A stretch of DNA of 64,000 nucleotides from Melioribacteraceae bacterium (lineage in GTDB: Bacteria; Bacteroidota; Ignavibacteria; Ignavibacteriales; Melioribacteraceae): assembly GCA_035362835.1 (NCBI GenBank), contig DAOSDY010000001.1, positions 682,001 through 746,000 on the forward strand, given 5' to 3'. The notes under the pieces are model-generated. The model was not told the DNA's origin. It searched no databases and worked only from the letters and a program-made list of their open reading frames with translations. Shown piece by piece: positions 35,973 to 43,881 of the stretch. Made by a program: the position numbers and the translations under genes. Within the stretch, counting starts at the first letter, position 1; every line of letters begins with the position of its first letter.

Positions 35973-38696
35973 ATGAAAAGATCTGTATTAGCAAACCTGC
36001 CAATAATATTTCTTATACTTTCCTTTACAGTCATTACGGCTCAGAACAAAAGGGCCATGACATTAGAAGACGTTATGAAATTTAAGCAGATCAAAGAATT
36101 AAAAATTTCCGAGAAGGGGAATTTTATTTCCTATGCATCCAAGCCTGACAGAGGCAATTGGGATTTTATAGTCAGTTCTACCGGGTTTGATAAGGAAATA
36201 ATAATTCCGAACGGCTCGCGGGGTGAATTTTCGAATGATGAAAATTACATTTATGCTTTTATTGAACCCGACTTTTTCGAATATGAAAAAGCCGAGAAAG
36301 AGAAACCCCGTGCCGGCCTGGAACTGCTTAATATCAAAGAGGGAAAAACAGAGAAGTGGAAGGATATAAAATCGGCTTCATTCTCCCGGGATTCCCGATG
36401 GCTGGCATTCCACCATTTCGAAAAGAAAGATACCAGCAAGAACGTAAAGCCTAAAAAAAATATCGGCACTACTCTTGTGTTAAAAGAGCTCACCGGGGCG
36501 AAAGAGGATACTATTAATTTAGTTACATCCTTTGCTTTCGATTCGCTTTCCAGTTACCTGGCTTTCTCAGTACTTGATACTTCGAGAAGGAATAACGGCC
36601 TCTATCTCTGGGATTTGAAGAAGAGAGAAATGATTATTGCTGACACTGCAAAAAATTCCGTAATCGAAAATTTAACATGGCACAGGAGTAATAAACTTGC
36701 ATACTTAAAGACGATTTTAAGAAAAGATCAGAAAAAGGACAGCTGCGAATTGAAGATGTGGGATAATGGAAAAGTTGAATCATTGGCGGGACTTAATAAT
36801 CTTCGAGAGGGATATTACATTCCTGTAGAAAACCGATTGACCTGGTCGAAAGACGGGGAACGATTGTTCTTCGGCATTAAGCAGTCGATGATTAATAATC
36901 AAAATACCGTGAAAGATACATCCAAAAACAGTCAGTACGATTTCGATAAGATTCTGGCGAAGAAGGAAGCGGATGTATGGCACTGGAATGATCCGCTTAT
37001 TAAATCAAATGAAAAGATTGAATGGAAACAGCGCGAGAAATCCTCCTACCAGACTATTTACGATTATAATGCGAAAGCAATAGTCTATTTAATAGATGAT
37101 GATTATTCCCGGCTAATTAAAAATGAAAATCCCGATAAAGCGCTAATACTTACCGACAAAGAATACCTAAAGGAAAGGACATGGGTCGGAAATATTTATG
37201 ATCTCTATTCCCTCGATTTGAAAAGCGGCGAAAGGAAACTCATCGAAAATAATTTCAGAGGAAGTCATTCACTTTCCCCGCACGGAAAATACACAACAGT
37301 CTACAAGGAGAAACAATGGTATTTAAAAAATCTGAAGACTCTCTCATCTGTCTGTCTTACCGACAAGCTGACCGTGCCATTCTATGATGAAGACAATGAC
37401 ACCCCGGACGAACCGTCGGCTTATGGTATAGCCGGATGGCTGGAAGATGACAAATTTGTTCTTATATACGATAAGTATGACATATGGAAATTCAACACTT
37501 CAACCGGGGCATCAGAATGTATTACCGACGGATTCGGAAGATCTAACAATTATTCATTCAGAATCTTCGACCTTGATAAGGAGAAAGTATGGTATGAGTC
37601 GGATGAGGAATTTGTATTAACAGCATTTCACGAAAAGGAAAAATTCACCTCTCTTTATAAACTTGGAGCAGACCGCAAAGGTGTAACAAAAATTCTTGAG
37701 GAGCAGAAGAAGTTTACTGTTATAGGAAAAGCAGCCGGTTCCGATAAACTGTTTTATTCCCGGCAATCATACAATGAATATCCGGATATCTGGGTGACAG
37801 ATTTAAACTTCCGGTCGCCGGAAAAATTAACTGATTTGAATTCGCAGCTTGAACAGTTTGCATGGGGTACTTCGCAGGTGATTGAATGGAACAGTCTGGA
37901 CGGCAAACCGATTCAAGGCGCGGTTATACTGCCCGGTAATTTTCAGGCAGACAAACGTTATCCGGTTCTTGTTTACTATTACGAAATATCTTCGCAAAGG
38001 GTTCATGATTTCAATGAAATGGTGGTTAACCACCGACCCAACTTTCCGTTCTATGCCAGTAACGATTACATTGTATTTCTGCCCGACGTGAAGTTTGATA
38101 TCGAGCGTCCCGGATACTCGGCAACTAAGTGCATTCTCCCCGGTTGTCAGAAATTGATCGCTCTTGGCTGGGCTGATCCGAAAGGATTCGGGCTGCACGG
38201 TCATTCCTGGAGCGGATATCAGTCGGCGCATGTTATTACCCAGACTGATTTTTTTGCATGTGCAATAGCCGGCGCGCCAGTTGGAAATATGACGAGCGCT
38301 TACAGCGGAATAAGATGGGGCACCGGATTAGCACGGCAATTCCAGTATGAAAAATCTCAGAGTCGAATCGGTGGAACTCTCTGGGAGAAAACGATGAGTT
38401 ACATTGAAAATTCACCCGTCTTCTTTGCCGATAAGGTTAACACACCGTTACTTCTGATGCATGGGGATGAAGATGACGCTGTGCCATGGTACCAGAGCAT
38501 AGAGATCTATCTGGCTATGAGAAGATTAGGGAAGGATTGTATTTTCCTTCAATACAGAGGGGAAAAACATCATCCGGTTAAATACCCGAACAAACTCGAT
38601 TATTCAATTAAGATGAAAGAATATCTGGATCATTACTGCAAAGGATTGCCTGCCGCTGATTGGATAACAAAGGGTGAGCCTTACAAAGGGAAATAA
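35973..38696 (+). CDS. Prolyl-oligopeptidase (S9) family peptidase, secreted
   Basis: 907 residues with a signal peptide (about 1-23). Residues 30-650 look like a beta-propeller (repeated W-S-x-D-G and W-x-L/D segments), and the C-terminal alpha/beta hydrolase carries the triad: Ser745 in G-H-S-W-S-G-Y, Asp near 832-835 in H-G-D-E-D-D-A-V-P-W, and His866/867 in E-K-H-H-P. These enzymes cut short peptides after particular residues in the periplasm and feed peptide uptake. The ATG at 35973 follows AGGTGA; the TTG one codon earlier is less likely. The gene is alone on its strand and ends at a bidirectional hairpin. Confidence 0.92.
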   Translation: MKRSVLANLPIIFLILSFTVITAQNKRAMTLEDVMKFKQIKELKISEKGNFISYASKPDRGNWDFIVSSTGFDKEIIIPNGSRGEFSNDENYIYAFIEPDFFEYEKAEKEKPRAGLELLNIKEGKTEKWKDIKSASFSRDSRWLAFHHFEKKDTSKNVKPKKNIGTTLVLKELTGAKEDTINLVTSFAFDSLSSYLAFSVLDTSRRNNGLYLWDLKKREMIIADTAKNSVIENLTWHRSNKLAYLKTILRKDQKKDSCELKMWDNGKVESLAGLNNLREGYYIPVENRLTWSKDGERLFFGIKQSMINNQNTVKDTSKNSQYDFDKILAKKEADVWHWNDPLIKSNEKIEWKQREKSSYQTIYDYNAKAIVYLIDDDYSRLIKNENPDKALILTDKEYLKERTWVGNIYDLYSLDLKSGERKLIENNFRGSHSLSPHGKYTTVYKEKQWYLKNLKTLSSVCLTDKLTVPFYDEDNDTPDEPSAYGIAGWLEDDKFVLIYDKYDIWKFNTSTGASECITDGFGRSNNYSFRIFDLDKEKVWYESDEEFVLTAFHEKEKFTSLYKLGADRKGVTKILEEQKKFTVIGKAAGSDKLFYSRQSYNEYPDIWVTDLNFRSPEKLTDLNSQLEQFAWGTSQVIEWNSLDGKPIQGAVILPGNFQADKRYPVLVYYYEISSQRVHDFNEMVVNHRPNFPFYASNDYIVFLPDVKFDIERPGYSATKCILPGCQKLIALGWADPKGFGLHGHSWSGYQSAHVITQTDFFACAIAGAPVGNMTSAYSGIRWGTGLARQFQYEKSQSRIGGTLWEKTMSYIENSPVFFADKVNTPLLLMHGDEDDAVPWYQSIEIYLAMRRLGKDCIFLQYRGEKHHPVKYPNKLDYSIKMKEYLDHYCKGLPAADWITKGEPYKGK

Positions 38697-38709
38697 TTAT
38701 TCTTTTTAA

Positions 38710-38736
38710 AAGAGGCGGTCTATTACTCCGCCTCTT
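38710..38736. terminator. Bidirectional terminator between convergent genes
   Basis: AAGAGGCGG (38710-38718) pairs with CCGCCTCTT (38728-38736), with a 9-base loop. The minus-strand side is followed by a TTTTAAAAAG tract, the plus side by an AT-rich tract. It lies between the S9 peptidase and the YacP-like gene. Confidence 0.75.
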
Positions 38737-38741
38737 AATAT

Positions 38742-39203
38742 TCATTTGTTCGAATTAAAAATCTTTCTAAAGAACTCTTTCTCATTTTCAAGATCACTAA
38801 TTTTCCGGACTTCTTCATTCGCCTCTTTTTTATCATCCATCATTTTTATAAAATCCTCCGATTTAACTATCGAACAACTATTAACTCGAGCAAAGTCGGC
38901 AAGCGGCCGATCGGAGGAAACAAGAGTTATTAATTTTGGGTTCCGCGATTTTGAAATCTCCTCTCTAATCTTTGTATCCGACGACTGCTTATCAGAATAA
39001 ACAATTTTCCCTTTCGCAAGACTGAGAGTTAGGTTTTTGAAACCATCGAGATGAAGTGTAATACTCAGCTTTTTGCCGGCGAAGTAACTGTTAAGCATTG
39101 AAACAAGTTCGGCCCGGCTCCTTTGCTTATCTTTAGAATGTACTTCTTTCAACATTTTGGATCGGCCGATAAGATTATTACCATCGATGATGTAATGAGT
39201 CAT
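38742..39203 (-). CDS. YacP-like NYN/PIN-fold protein
   Basis: 153 residues starting M-T-H-Y-I-I-D-G-N-N-L-I, the acidic first strand of the NYN (YacP/Rae1) nuclease fold. A second acidic site is supplied by S-S-D-R-P-L-A-D-F-A near the middle, and the C terminus is a charged helix. YacP/Rae1 of Bacillus cleaves mRNA in the ribosome; whether this one is catalytic is not known. I start at the ATG at 39203: the 44-codon longer frame would overlap the divergent TrpF-like gene and reads as non-protein sequence. Cytoplasmic, with 38 bp separating it from its divergent neighbour. Confidence 0.82.
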   Translation of the reverse strand: MTHYIIDGNNLIGRSKMLKEVHSKDKQRSRAELVSMLNSYFAGKKLSITLHLDGFKNLTLSLAKGKIVYSDKQSSDTKIREEISKSRNPKLITLVSSDRPLADFARVNSCSIVKSEDFIKMMDDKKEANEEVRKISDLENEKEFFRKIFNSNK

Positions 39204-39241
39204 AATAAAAAATAATAAATTAGCAGCAACAAAAACAGAAT

Positions 39242-39919
39242 ATGATGGACAAAATAATTCAGGTTGCCGGAATAATCGATTCAGCCGAAGCAATAATGCT
39301 AATGGAATCCGGAGTTGAGTACCTCGGCTTTCCACTCCGTCTTCCGGTCAACAAAGAAGATCTGACCGAAGAAGAAGCCGCTAAAATAATTCAACTTATT
39401 AAACCTCCTCATAAGGCAGTACTGATTACTTATCTTAATAATGCAGAAGAAATAATTGAGTTCTGCGACAAGTTAAAGGTTACATATGTTCAGCTTCACG
39501 GTTCTATAGACATTAATCAGTTAAAACTGATTAAGACTGTCCGGCCGGAGATTCAGATTATTAAAAGTCTGGTGATTAGAAAAGATAATCTTTACGAATT
39601 AGAAAGACTTGTAACCGATATGTCTCATTGGATCGATCTTTTTATAACAGATACATTTGATCCTTCTACCAGTGCAAGCGGAGCCACAGGGAAAACACAC
39701 GACTGGAACATCAGCCGGAAACTGATAGAGCTCTCCCCAAAACCGGTTATAATTGCCGGAGGATTAAATCCGGGAAATGTACGGGAGGCAATACTCTTTA
39801 CACGTCCTGCCGGAGTAGATGTTCACACGGGCATTGAATCTTCAAACGGAAGAAAGGACTACCTATTGACCAGTCGGTTTATTGAGGAATGTAATAGAGC
39901 GTTCTCTGAATTAAAGTAG
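39242..39919 (+). CDS. TrpF-like (beta/alpha)8 barrel lacking the catalytic cysteine
   Basis: 225 residues with the overall pattern of phosphoribosylanthranilate isomerase: Y-V-Q-L-H-G at about 82-87, an Asp in I-T-D137-T, a phosphate-binding region S-G-A-T-G-K-T-H-D-W, and A-G-G-L-N-P-G-N-V. In TrpF the first strand reads K-I-C-G-I, where Cys is the general base; here it is Q-V-A9-G-I, so the base is missing, while the acid (Asp137) is kept. There are no other trp genes nearby. It probably has another sugar-phosphate-type substrate or a non-catalytic role. Its 3' end overlaps the convergent metallophosphoesterase gene by 61 bp. Confidence 0.8.
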   Translation: MMDKIIQVAGIIDSAEAIMLMESGVEYLGFPLRLPVNKEDLTEEEAAKIIQLIKPPHKAVLITYLNNAEEIIEFCDKLKVTYVQLHGSIDINQLKLIKTVRPEIQIIKSLVIRKDNLYELERLVTDMSHWIDLFITDTFDPSTSASGATGKTHDWNISRKLIELSPKPVIIAGGLNPGNVREAILFTRPAGVDVHTGIESSNGRKDYLLTSRFIEECNRAFSELK

Positions 39920-40839
39920 ATTTGGGCCGGTTTAGTAGCTTCAGCGGGGATAAATCCATTTACATATTCTTTTAGGGCACCGGTGTTATTTGTGCTTTGT
40001 AACTTAATTTTAAGTACATCCGGTTCAACATCGATTAAAAAATAAGATGGATTGTTATCCATTGTAGCTCCGGCATTTAAAAAATTAATTCCCTTTCGAT
40101 GATACTCTCTCATCTCATGACTGTGTCCATGAAGCACTGCTTTTATATTTGATTTATAAAAAAGATCTAGCAATTTTCTTTTCCCTTTTAATTTCATCGT
40201 AAATTTTTCAATCCTGTTCCAGAGTCCGTTGGCAGAGCTTTTTGATGGGTCGGAATTGTGATAAAAATGATGGTGTACAAGAACGATTTTGGTTTTTTCG
40301 CTGAATTCAGGTTTTGAAAGATAATCTGCGAGAAATTTTCTTTGAGTTTTTTTAATCCTGCCATTTGACGCAAACGGATTCTTAAACCGAGAATATTCAT
40401 CTATCGAATTTAATCCGAAGAAGACAACATCCTTCATTTTTTTTATAAACGGGAAATAAACATCCGCGCCCGGGCGGATAGTGCGGTCAAATAGCTCTCT
40501 GAAATATGTAACAAACCTGGATACTCTTTCATGATAGTTAATATTTAAACACTTAACTGGAAAAGTTATCACGTCATTCGCTGTTTGGGGACCTCCGAAT
40601 ATATCGTGATTTCCTATTACAATCGACGATCTATCCGCATCCAGAAGGCCAAAATTATCGAGAAGTTTTCTGAATGCAGAAAATTCCGTTTCGTCTGCGT
40701 TATCTGCAATATCACCCGAAAAGACAAAATGATCTGTTCCATTATCCAAAGCATTTTCAATCAGATTATTCAGCCTTGCATAATTATTGTTTTTAAATGT
40801 TGAACATAAATGTAAATCTGATAAATGTGCAATTCTCAT
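39859..40839 (-). CDS. Calcineurin-like metallophosphoesterase
   Basis: 326 residues. The five metal-binding blocks are in order: D-L-H-L (8-11), G-D-I (about 42-44), G-N-H-D (about 76-79), H-H-H (middle) and G-H-S-H (about 240). Such two-metal enzymes cleave phosphomonoesters or phosphodiesters, including cyclic nucleotides (CpdA-like) and UDP-sugars; the substrate is not evident. There is no signal peptide. It lies convergent to and overlapping the TrpF-like gene, and is divergent from the NeuB-like gene across a very AT-rich 175-bp spacer. Confidence 0.9.
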   Translation of the reverse strand: MRIAHLSDLHLCSTFKNNNYARLNNLIENALDNGTDHFVFSGDIADNADETEFSAFRKLLDNFGLLDADRSSIVIGNHDIFGGPQTANDVITFPVKCLNINYHERVSRFVTYFRELFDRTIRPGADVYFPFIKKMKDVVFFGLNSIDEYSRFKNPFASNGRIKKTQRKFLADYLSKPEFSEKTKIVLVHHHFYHNSDPSKSSANGLWNRIEKFTMKLKGKRKLLDLFYKSNIKAVLHGHSHEMREYHRKGINFLNAGATMDNNPSYFLIDVEPDVLKIKLQSTNNTGALKEYVNGFIPAEATKPAQIYFNSENALLHSSINRLVNR

Positions 40840-41014
40840 AAAATGCCGAATTAGTTATTAGCCAATTTAGCAACAGTATATTAACAGAATATTAAGATAT
40901 TATTAATAATTGATTAATAATTCTGAAATGGTTCTTAACAATAAATTAACAATCGATTAATATTCTGATAATATTAAAGTTCGATATTAGCAGGAAATAA
41001 TTGAGGAGTTTGAA

Positions 41015-41911
41015 ATGGCAGCTGAAGTTAAGATAGGTTCATCCTTGGTAGGCGAAGGTCATCCTGTTTATGTAATAGCTGAGATAGGAATTAATCACAA
41101 TGGCTCACTTTCTCTGGCTAAAAAACTTATTGACGGGGCCGTTTTTGCAGGTTGTAACGCGGTTAAATTCCAGAAAAGGACTCCCGAGCTTTGTGTTCCT
41201 CAGGATCAATGGAATGTTGAAAGAGAAACTCCCTGGGGTCGAATGACATATTTAGAATATAAACATAAGATTGAGTTCGGTTTTTCAGAATATGAACAGA
41301 TCGATCACTATTGTAAAGAAAAAGGGATTGACTGGTTTGTTTCTGCATGGGACGAGGAATCTATCGACTTTATTGATCAGTTTAATCCGGTTGCTTATAA
41401 AATTGCATCGGCTACTTTAACTGATTATGATCTATTAAATAAAATCCGAAATACCGGCAAACCCGTTATTTTGTCTACCGGTATGTCAACAATGGAAGAG
41501 ATTCAGGAAGCTGTTGATCTGCTCGATAGGAATAAACTACTAATTGCACAATCTACATCCTGCTACCCTTGTAGTGAAAGTCAATTGAATCTAAAAATGA
41601 TTTGTACATTCAAGAATTTGTACCCGGGAATTCCAATCGGTTACAGCGGACATGAAACAGGATTAGCGCCAACACTCGGTGCTGTAGCACTAGGAGCTTC
41701 TTTCATAGAGCGACATATTACTCTGGATCGGGCTATGTGGGGAACAGATCAGGCTGCCTCTGTTGAAGTACATGGGATGTACAAACTTGTTAAGAATATC
41801 AGAGATATTGAACTCTCCCTTGGAGATGGCAGAAAAAAAGTATACGACGATGAAATAAAAAATATGACGAAGATGAGAAAAAACAATTCACAACAAAAAC
41901 TAGTTGGTTAA
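41015..41911 (+). CDS. neuB: NeuB-like sialic/legionaminic acid synthase lacking the SAF domain
   Basis: 298 residues forming a single TIM barrel. The family motifs are clear: I-A-E-I-G-I-N-H-N-G at about 21-30, V-K-F-Q-K-R at about 50-55, I-A-S-A-T-L-T-D (substrate site), I-L-S-T-G-M-S-T and Y-S-G-H-E-T-G. NeuB joins phosphoenolpyruvate to an N-acetylmannosamine-type sugar to give a nonulosonic acid. Typical NeuB proteins have about 340-350 residues with a C-terminal antifreeze-like (SAF) domain that caps the active site of the partner subunit; that domain is absent and the stop codon is clean. No neuA or neuC lies nearby. The Shine-Dalgarno is GAGGAG. Confidence 0.83.
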   Translation: MAAEVKIGSSLVGEGHPVYVIAEIGINHNGSLSLAKKLIDGAVFAGCNAVKFQKRTPELCVPQDQWNVERETPWGRMTYLEYKHKIEFGFSEYEQIDHYCKEKGIDWFVSAWDEESIDFIDQFNPVAYKIASATLTDYDLLNKIRNTGKPVILSTGMSTMEEIQEAVDLLDRNKLLIAQSTSCYPCSESQLNLKMICTFKNLYPGIPIGYSGHETGLAPTLGAVALGASFIERHITLDRAMWGTDQAASVEVHGMYKLVKNIRDIELSLGDGRKKVYDDEIKNMTKMRKNNSQQKLVG

Positions 41912-41916
41912 AAAAC

Positions 41917-41941
41917 GGTCAATGTTGCATATTTGTTGACC
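41917..41941 (+). other. Hairpin just after the NeuB-like gene
   Basis: GGTCAA (41917-41922) pairs with TTGACC (41936-41941) across a 13-base loop, six bases after the stop codon. There is no strong T-run after it, so it is a weak terminator at best, or an operator. Confidence 0.35.
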
Positions 41942-42015
41942 ACTTTAAATCCAATGACCTTATTAAAAAGTTGAAGCAATATCTGATTTCAACAACAGCT
42001 GACATTCATACCTCT

Positions 42016-42033
42016 AAATCAATCGATTGATTT
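42016..42033. promoter_or_regulatory. Perfect 18-bp palindrome in a gene-poor spacer
   Basis: AAATCAATCGATTGATTT reads the same on both strands. It lies in the 659-bp stretch between the NeuB-like and galactokinase-like genes. With its AT-rich flanks and no T-run, it suits a protein-binding site better than a terminator. Nothing ties it to a known regulator. Confidence 0.45.
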
Positions 42034-42122
42034 CCGGAGGTTTTGACCTTCATCACAAGCCTTTTTTTTAGCTTTTGATTTATTTACGAAAGGAATAATT
42101 TCCATTGTTGTTTTTGCTAAAT

Positions 42123-42152
42123 GGGTTGGCCTTCTCGGCTGGGGGTCAACCC
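42123..42152 (+). other. RNA hairpin before a tiny membrane-protein gene
   Basis: GGGTTGGCC (42123-42131) pairs with GGTCAACCC (42144-42152), nine pairs with one G-U, closing a G-rich 12-base loop. It lies 18 bases before the ATG of the 36-residue gene. It is GC-rich in an AT-rich spacer and may be a cis-acting leader element. It matches no riboswitch class I can name. Confidence 0.45.
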
Positions 42153-42170
42153 GCTAATTAGAAAGGTTTT

Positions 42171-42281
42171 ATGACATTATCTCAAATTGTTTACTCGTCC
42201 GTAGGTCTCTTTTTCCTAACCGCCCTGGTAGGTATTGCTGTTCTGTATCTTCTTTCAAAAACCAGAAAAAGAGAGGATTAA
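42171..42281 (+). CDS. 36-residue single-span membrane protein
   Basis: ATG to TAA, 36 codons. The protein has a short polar N terminus (M-T-L-S-Q), about 22 hydrophobic residues (V-G-L-F-F-L-T-A-L-V-G-I-A-V-L-Y-L-L) and a charged tail K-T-R-K-R-E-D, a textbook positive-inside single-pass micro-protein. AAAGG lies nine bases upstream. The codon pattern is consistent with coding. It is similar in build to small accessory subunits of membrane complexes, but I recognise no family. It stands alone in the 659-bp spacer, 290 bp before the galactokinase-like gene. Confidence 0.6.
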   Translation: MTLSQIVYSSVGLFFLTALVGIAVLYLLSKTRKRED

Positions 42282-42570
42282 AAGATTTTATAACTTACCC
42301 AAGAATCTCCAACCGGTTTTAATATCCCATTAACCAATAAGAATAATAAACTATTGTAAACAAGTTGTACTGCTTGGAATTTATCTAAATGTCTAACTGC
42401 CGGGTTGTATGAATTGATTTAGAAGGAAAATTGAGATATGAAAACAATTAAGGTGAAGATAATTGTTAATTCTAGTTTCCGAAATCAAATGCATTTTGCA
42501 TAATAATTTTCTAAGTTTAATAAGACAATAATATTCTTTGCTCTAAATTTTTCTCTATTCCGGAGTTATT

Positions 42571-43788
42571 ATGAAAATGCAAGAGAGTAACGGTGAACGA
42601 CCACTAATAACCAGCCTGAAAACTAAATTCGAAGAAATTTACGGACAATCAACCGGCTCACATCTAATTCTGACACCCGGAAGCCTTATACTTCTCGGCG
42701 ATCATACACATTATAACGACGGAATATTACTTTCAGTCGCACTAAATAAGTATTCGGCAATAATCATCAGAAAAAGGAATGACCAATTAATCAATATGCT
42801 CAATCTAACTGAAGAGCATTCAATAGAATTTGCAATAAATGAAATTGATGATCAATCTGACTATAAATTCAGGCTTCAATTATGTCTTCTAAAAATGTTA
42901 CGGGATCAGGAATTGTTGAAACATGGTTTTGATTGTATTCTTCAATCCGAAGTACCGGAATGCCTCGGTCTGGGTGCAATTGCCTCCAGAGAGATCTGTT
43001 TTGCTACAGCATTAAAAAAAGTTCTTAACCTGGAAATTAATACTCATGAACTTCTTGGATATGTAAGACAATGTGAATTACAGATTCTTGGTAAAATTTC
43101 GAACATCGCCCATCACTATACACTGAAATTCGAAAAGGAGAATAAATTCTTTGCTTTTGACTTACGCACCCTGGATCATAAGACTATCACAAATAATTAT
43201 GAAGATATAAATCTTGTACTGATCGACACAAAAGAAAAGATCCCGCTTGTTTCCGATACGTGTAATGAAAGAATTGAAGAATGTGAAGTCGGAGTTAAAG
43301 GTCTGCGTCTCTACATCTGGGGAATCAAAAACCTGAGGGATATTGAACAGGATTTCTTAATGCGTCATTATCATATGCTGCCCAGAAGAATATTTAATCG
43401 CGTTCTATATAATGTTAGTGAGCGAATAAGAACCGAGGAAGCGATTAAATATTTAAAAAAGAATATGATCAAAGAGTTCGGTGATTGTATTACGCGTTCG
43501 CACCAGAGCATCTCTTATGATTACGACCTTAATCATCACAAGAGCGATTTCATTGTTGAAAAGGCAAAAGTGTTCCCGGGTGTAATTGGTTCCAAAATGA
43601 TCAGCTGTTCACCGTGGATTTCAACATTTCACATTGTTAATAACGAAAGTACTTTAACATTCATCAAACAAATCAAGAAATCTTTTAAGGAAGAATTCAA
43701 CTGCGAACCTGAAGCTCATATATTCAAAATAGCAGGGGCTACTAAAGAACTCTCCGCTAAACAGATTGAGATGCTGCTCTCCGAATAG
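42571..43788 (+). CDS. Galactokinase-like GHMP protein with degraded active site
   Basis: 405 residues aligning along their whole length with galactokinase, but with every catalytic block altered. The sugar-binding G-E-H-T-D-Y is G-D-H-T-H-Y (43-48). The phosphate loop G-L-S-S-S-A is G-L-G-A-I-A (133-138). The catalytic Asp of C-G-I-M-D-Q is replaced by His181 in S-N-I-A-H-H. The third GHMP motif, normally M-T-G-G-G-F-G-G, reads M-I-S-C-S-P-W-I (343-350). The reading frame is intact and the fold seems kept, so this looks like a maintained pseudo-enzyme, perhaps a sugar sensor in the manner of yeast Gal3, rather than a decaying gene. GGAG lies about nine bases before the ATG. Confidence 0.78.
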   Translation: MKMQESNGERPLITSLKTKFEEIYGQSTGSHLILTPGSLILLGDHTHYNDGILLSVALNKYSAIIIRKRNDQLINMLNLTEEHSIEFAINEIDDQSDYKFRLQLCLLKMLRDQELLKHGFDCILQSEVPECLGLGAIASREICFATALKKVLNLEINTHELLGYVRQCELQILGKISNIAHHYTLKFEKENKFFAFDLRTLDHKTITNNYEDINLVLIDTKEKIPLVSDTCNERIEECEVGVKGLRLYIWGIKNLRDIEQDFLMRHYHMLPRRIFNRVLYNVSERIRTEEAIKYLKKNMIKEFGDCITRSHQSISYDYDLNHHKSDFIVEKAKVFPGVIGSKMISCSPWISTFHIVNNESTLTFIKQIKKSFKEEFNCEPEAHIFKIAGATKELSAKQIEMLLSE

Positions 43789-43826
43789 TTAAATCCTTGT
43801 AACGAAAAATCAGCATCAAATTCAAC

Positions 43827-43857
43827 TTGATTTTAACTTCTCTTAATAATAGATTTT
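43827..43857 (+). promoter_or_regulatory. Bacteroidota-type promoter of the TPR gene
   Basis: TTG at 43827-43829, 20 bases, then TAGATTTT at 43850-43857, one base from the consensus. The start codon lies 25 bases further on. Confidence 0.6.
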
Positions 43858-43881
43858 CTCCCGAATAAAAAAGGAATATTA

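Noticed and set aside
39204..39335. 44-codon N-terminal extension of the YacP-like gene
   Set aside because: It overlaps the start of the divergent TrpF-like gene and lacks coding character; the ATG at 39203 begins the conserved first strand.
40890..40980. AT-rich tract with TTAATAATT-type repeats before the NeuB-like gene, considered as an origin
   Set aside because: No DnaA boxes, dnaA, dnaN or other replication genes nearby; it is more simply an AT-rich promoter region.
42123..42152. Leader hairpin considered as a known riboswitch
   Set aside because: It lacks the conserved cores of the SAM, preQ1, c-di-GMP, fluoride or guanidine classes as I know them.
42438..42503. 21-codon frame after GAAGGA in the 659-bp spacer
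   Set aside because: Too short, with no hydrophobic segment or other character, in an AT-rich tract where such frames are expected by chance.
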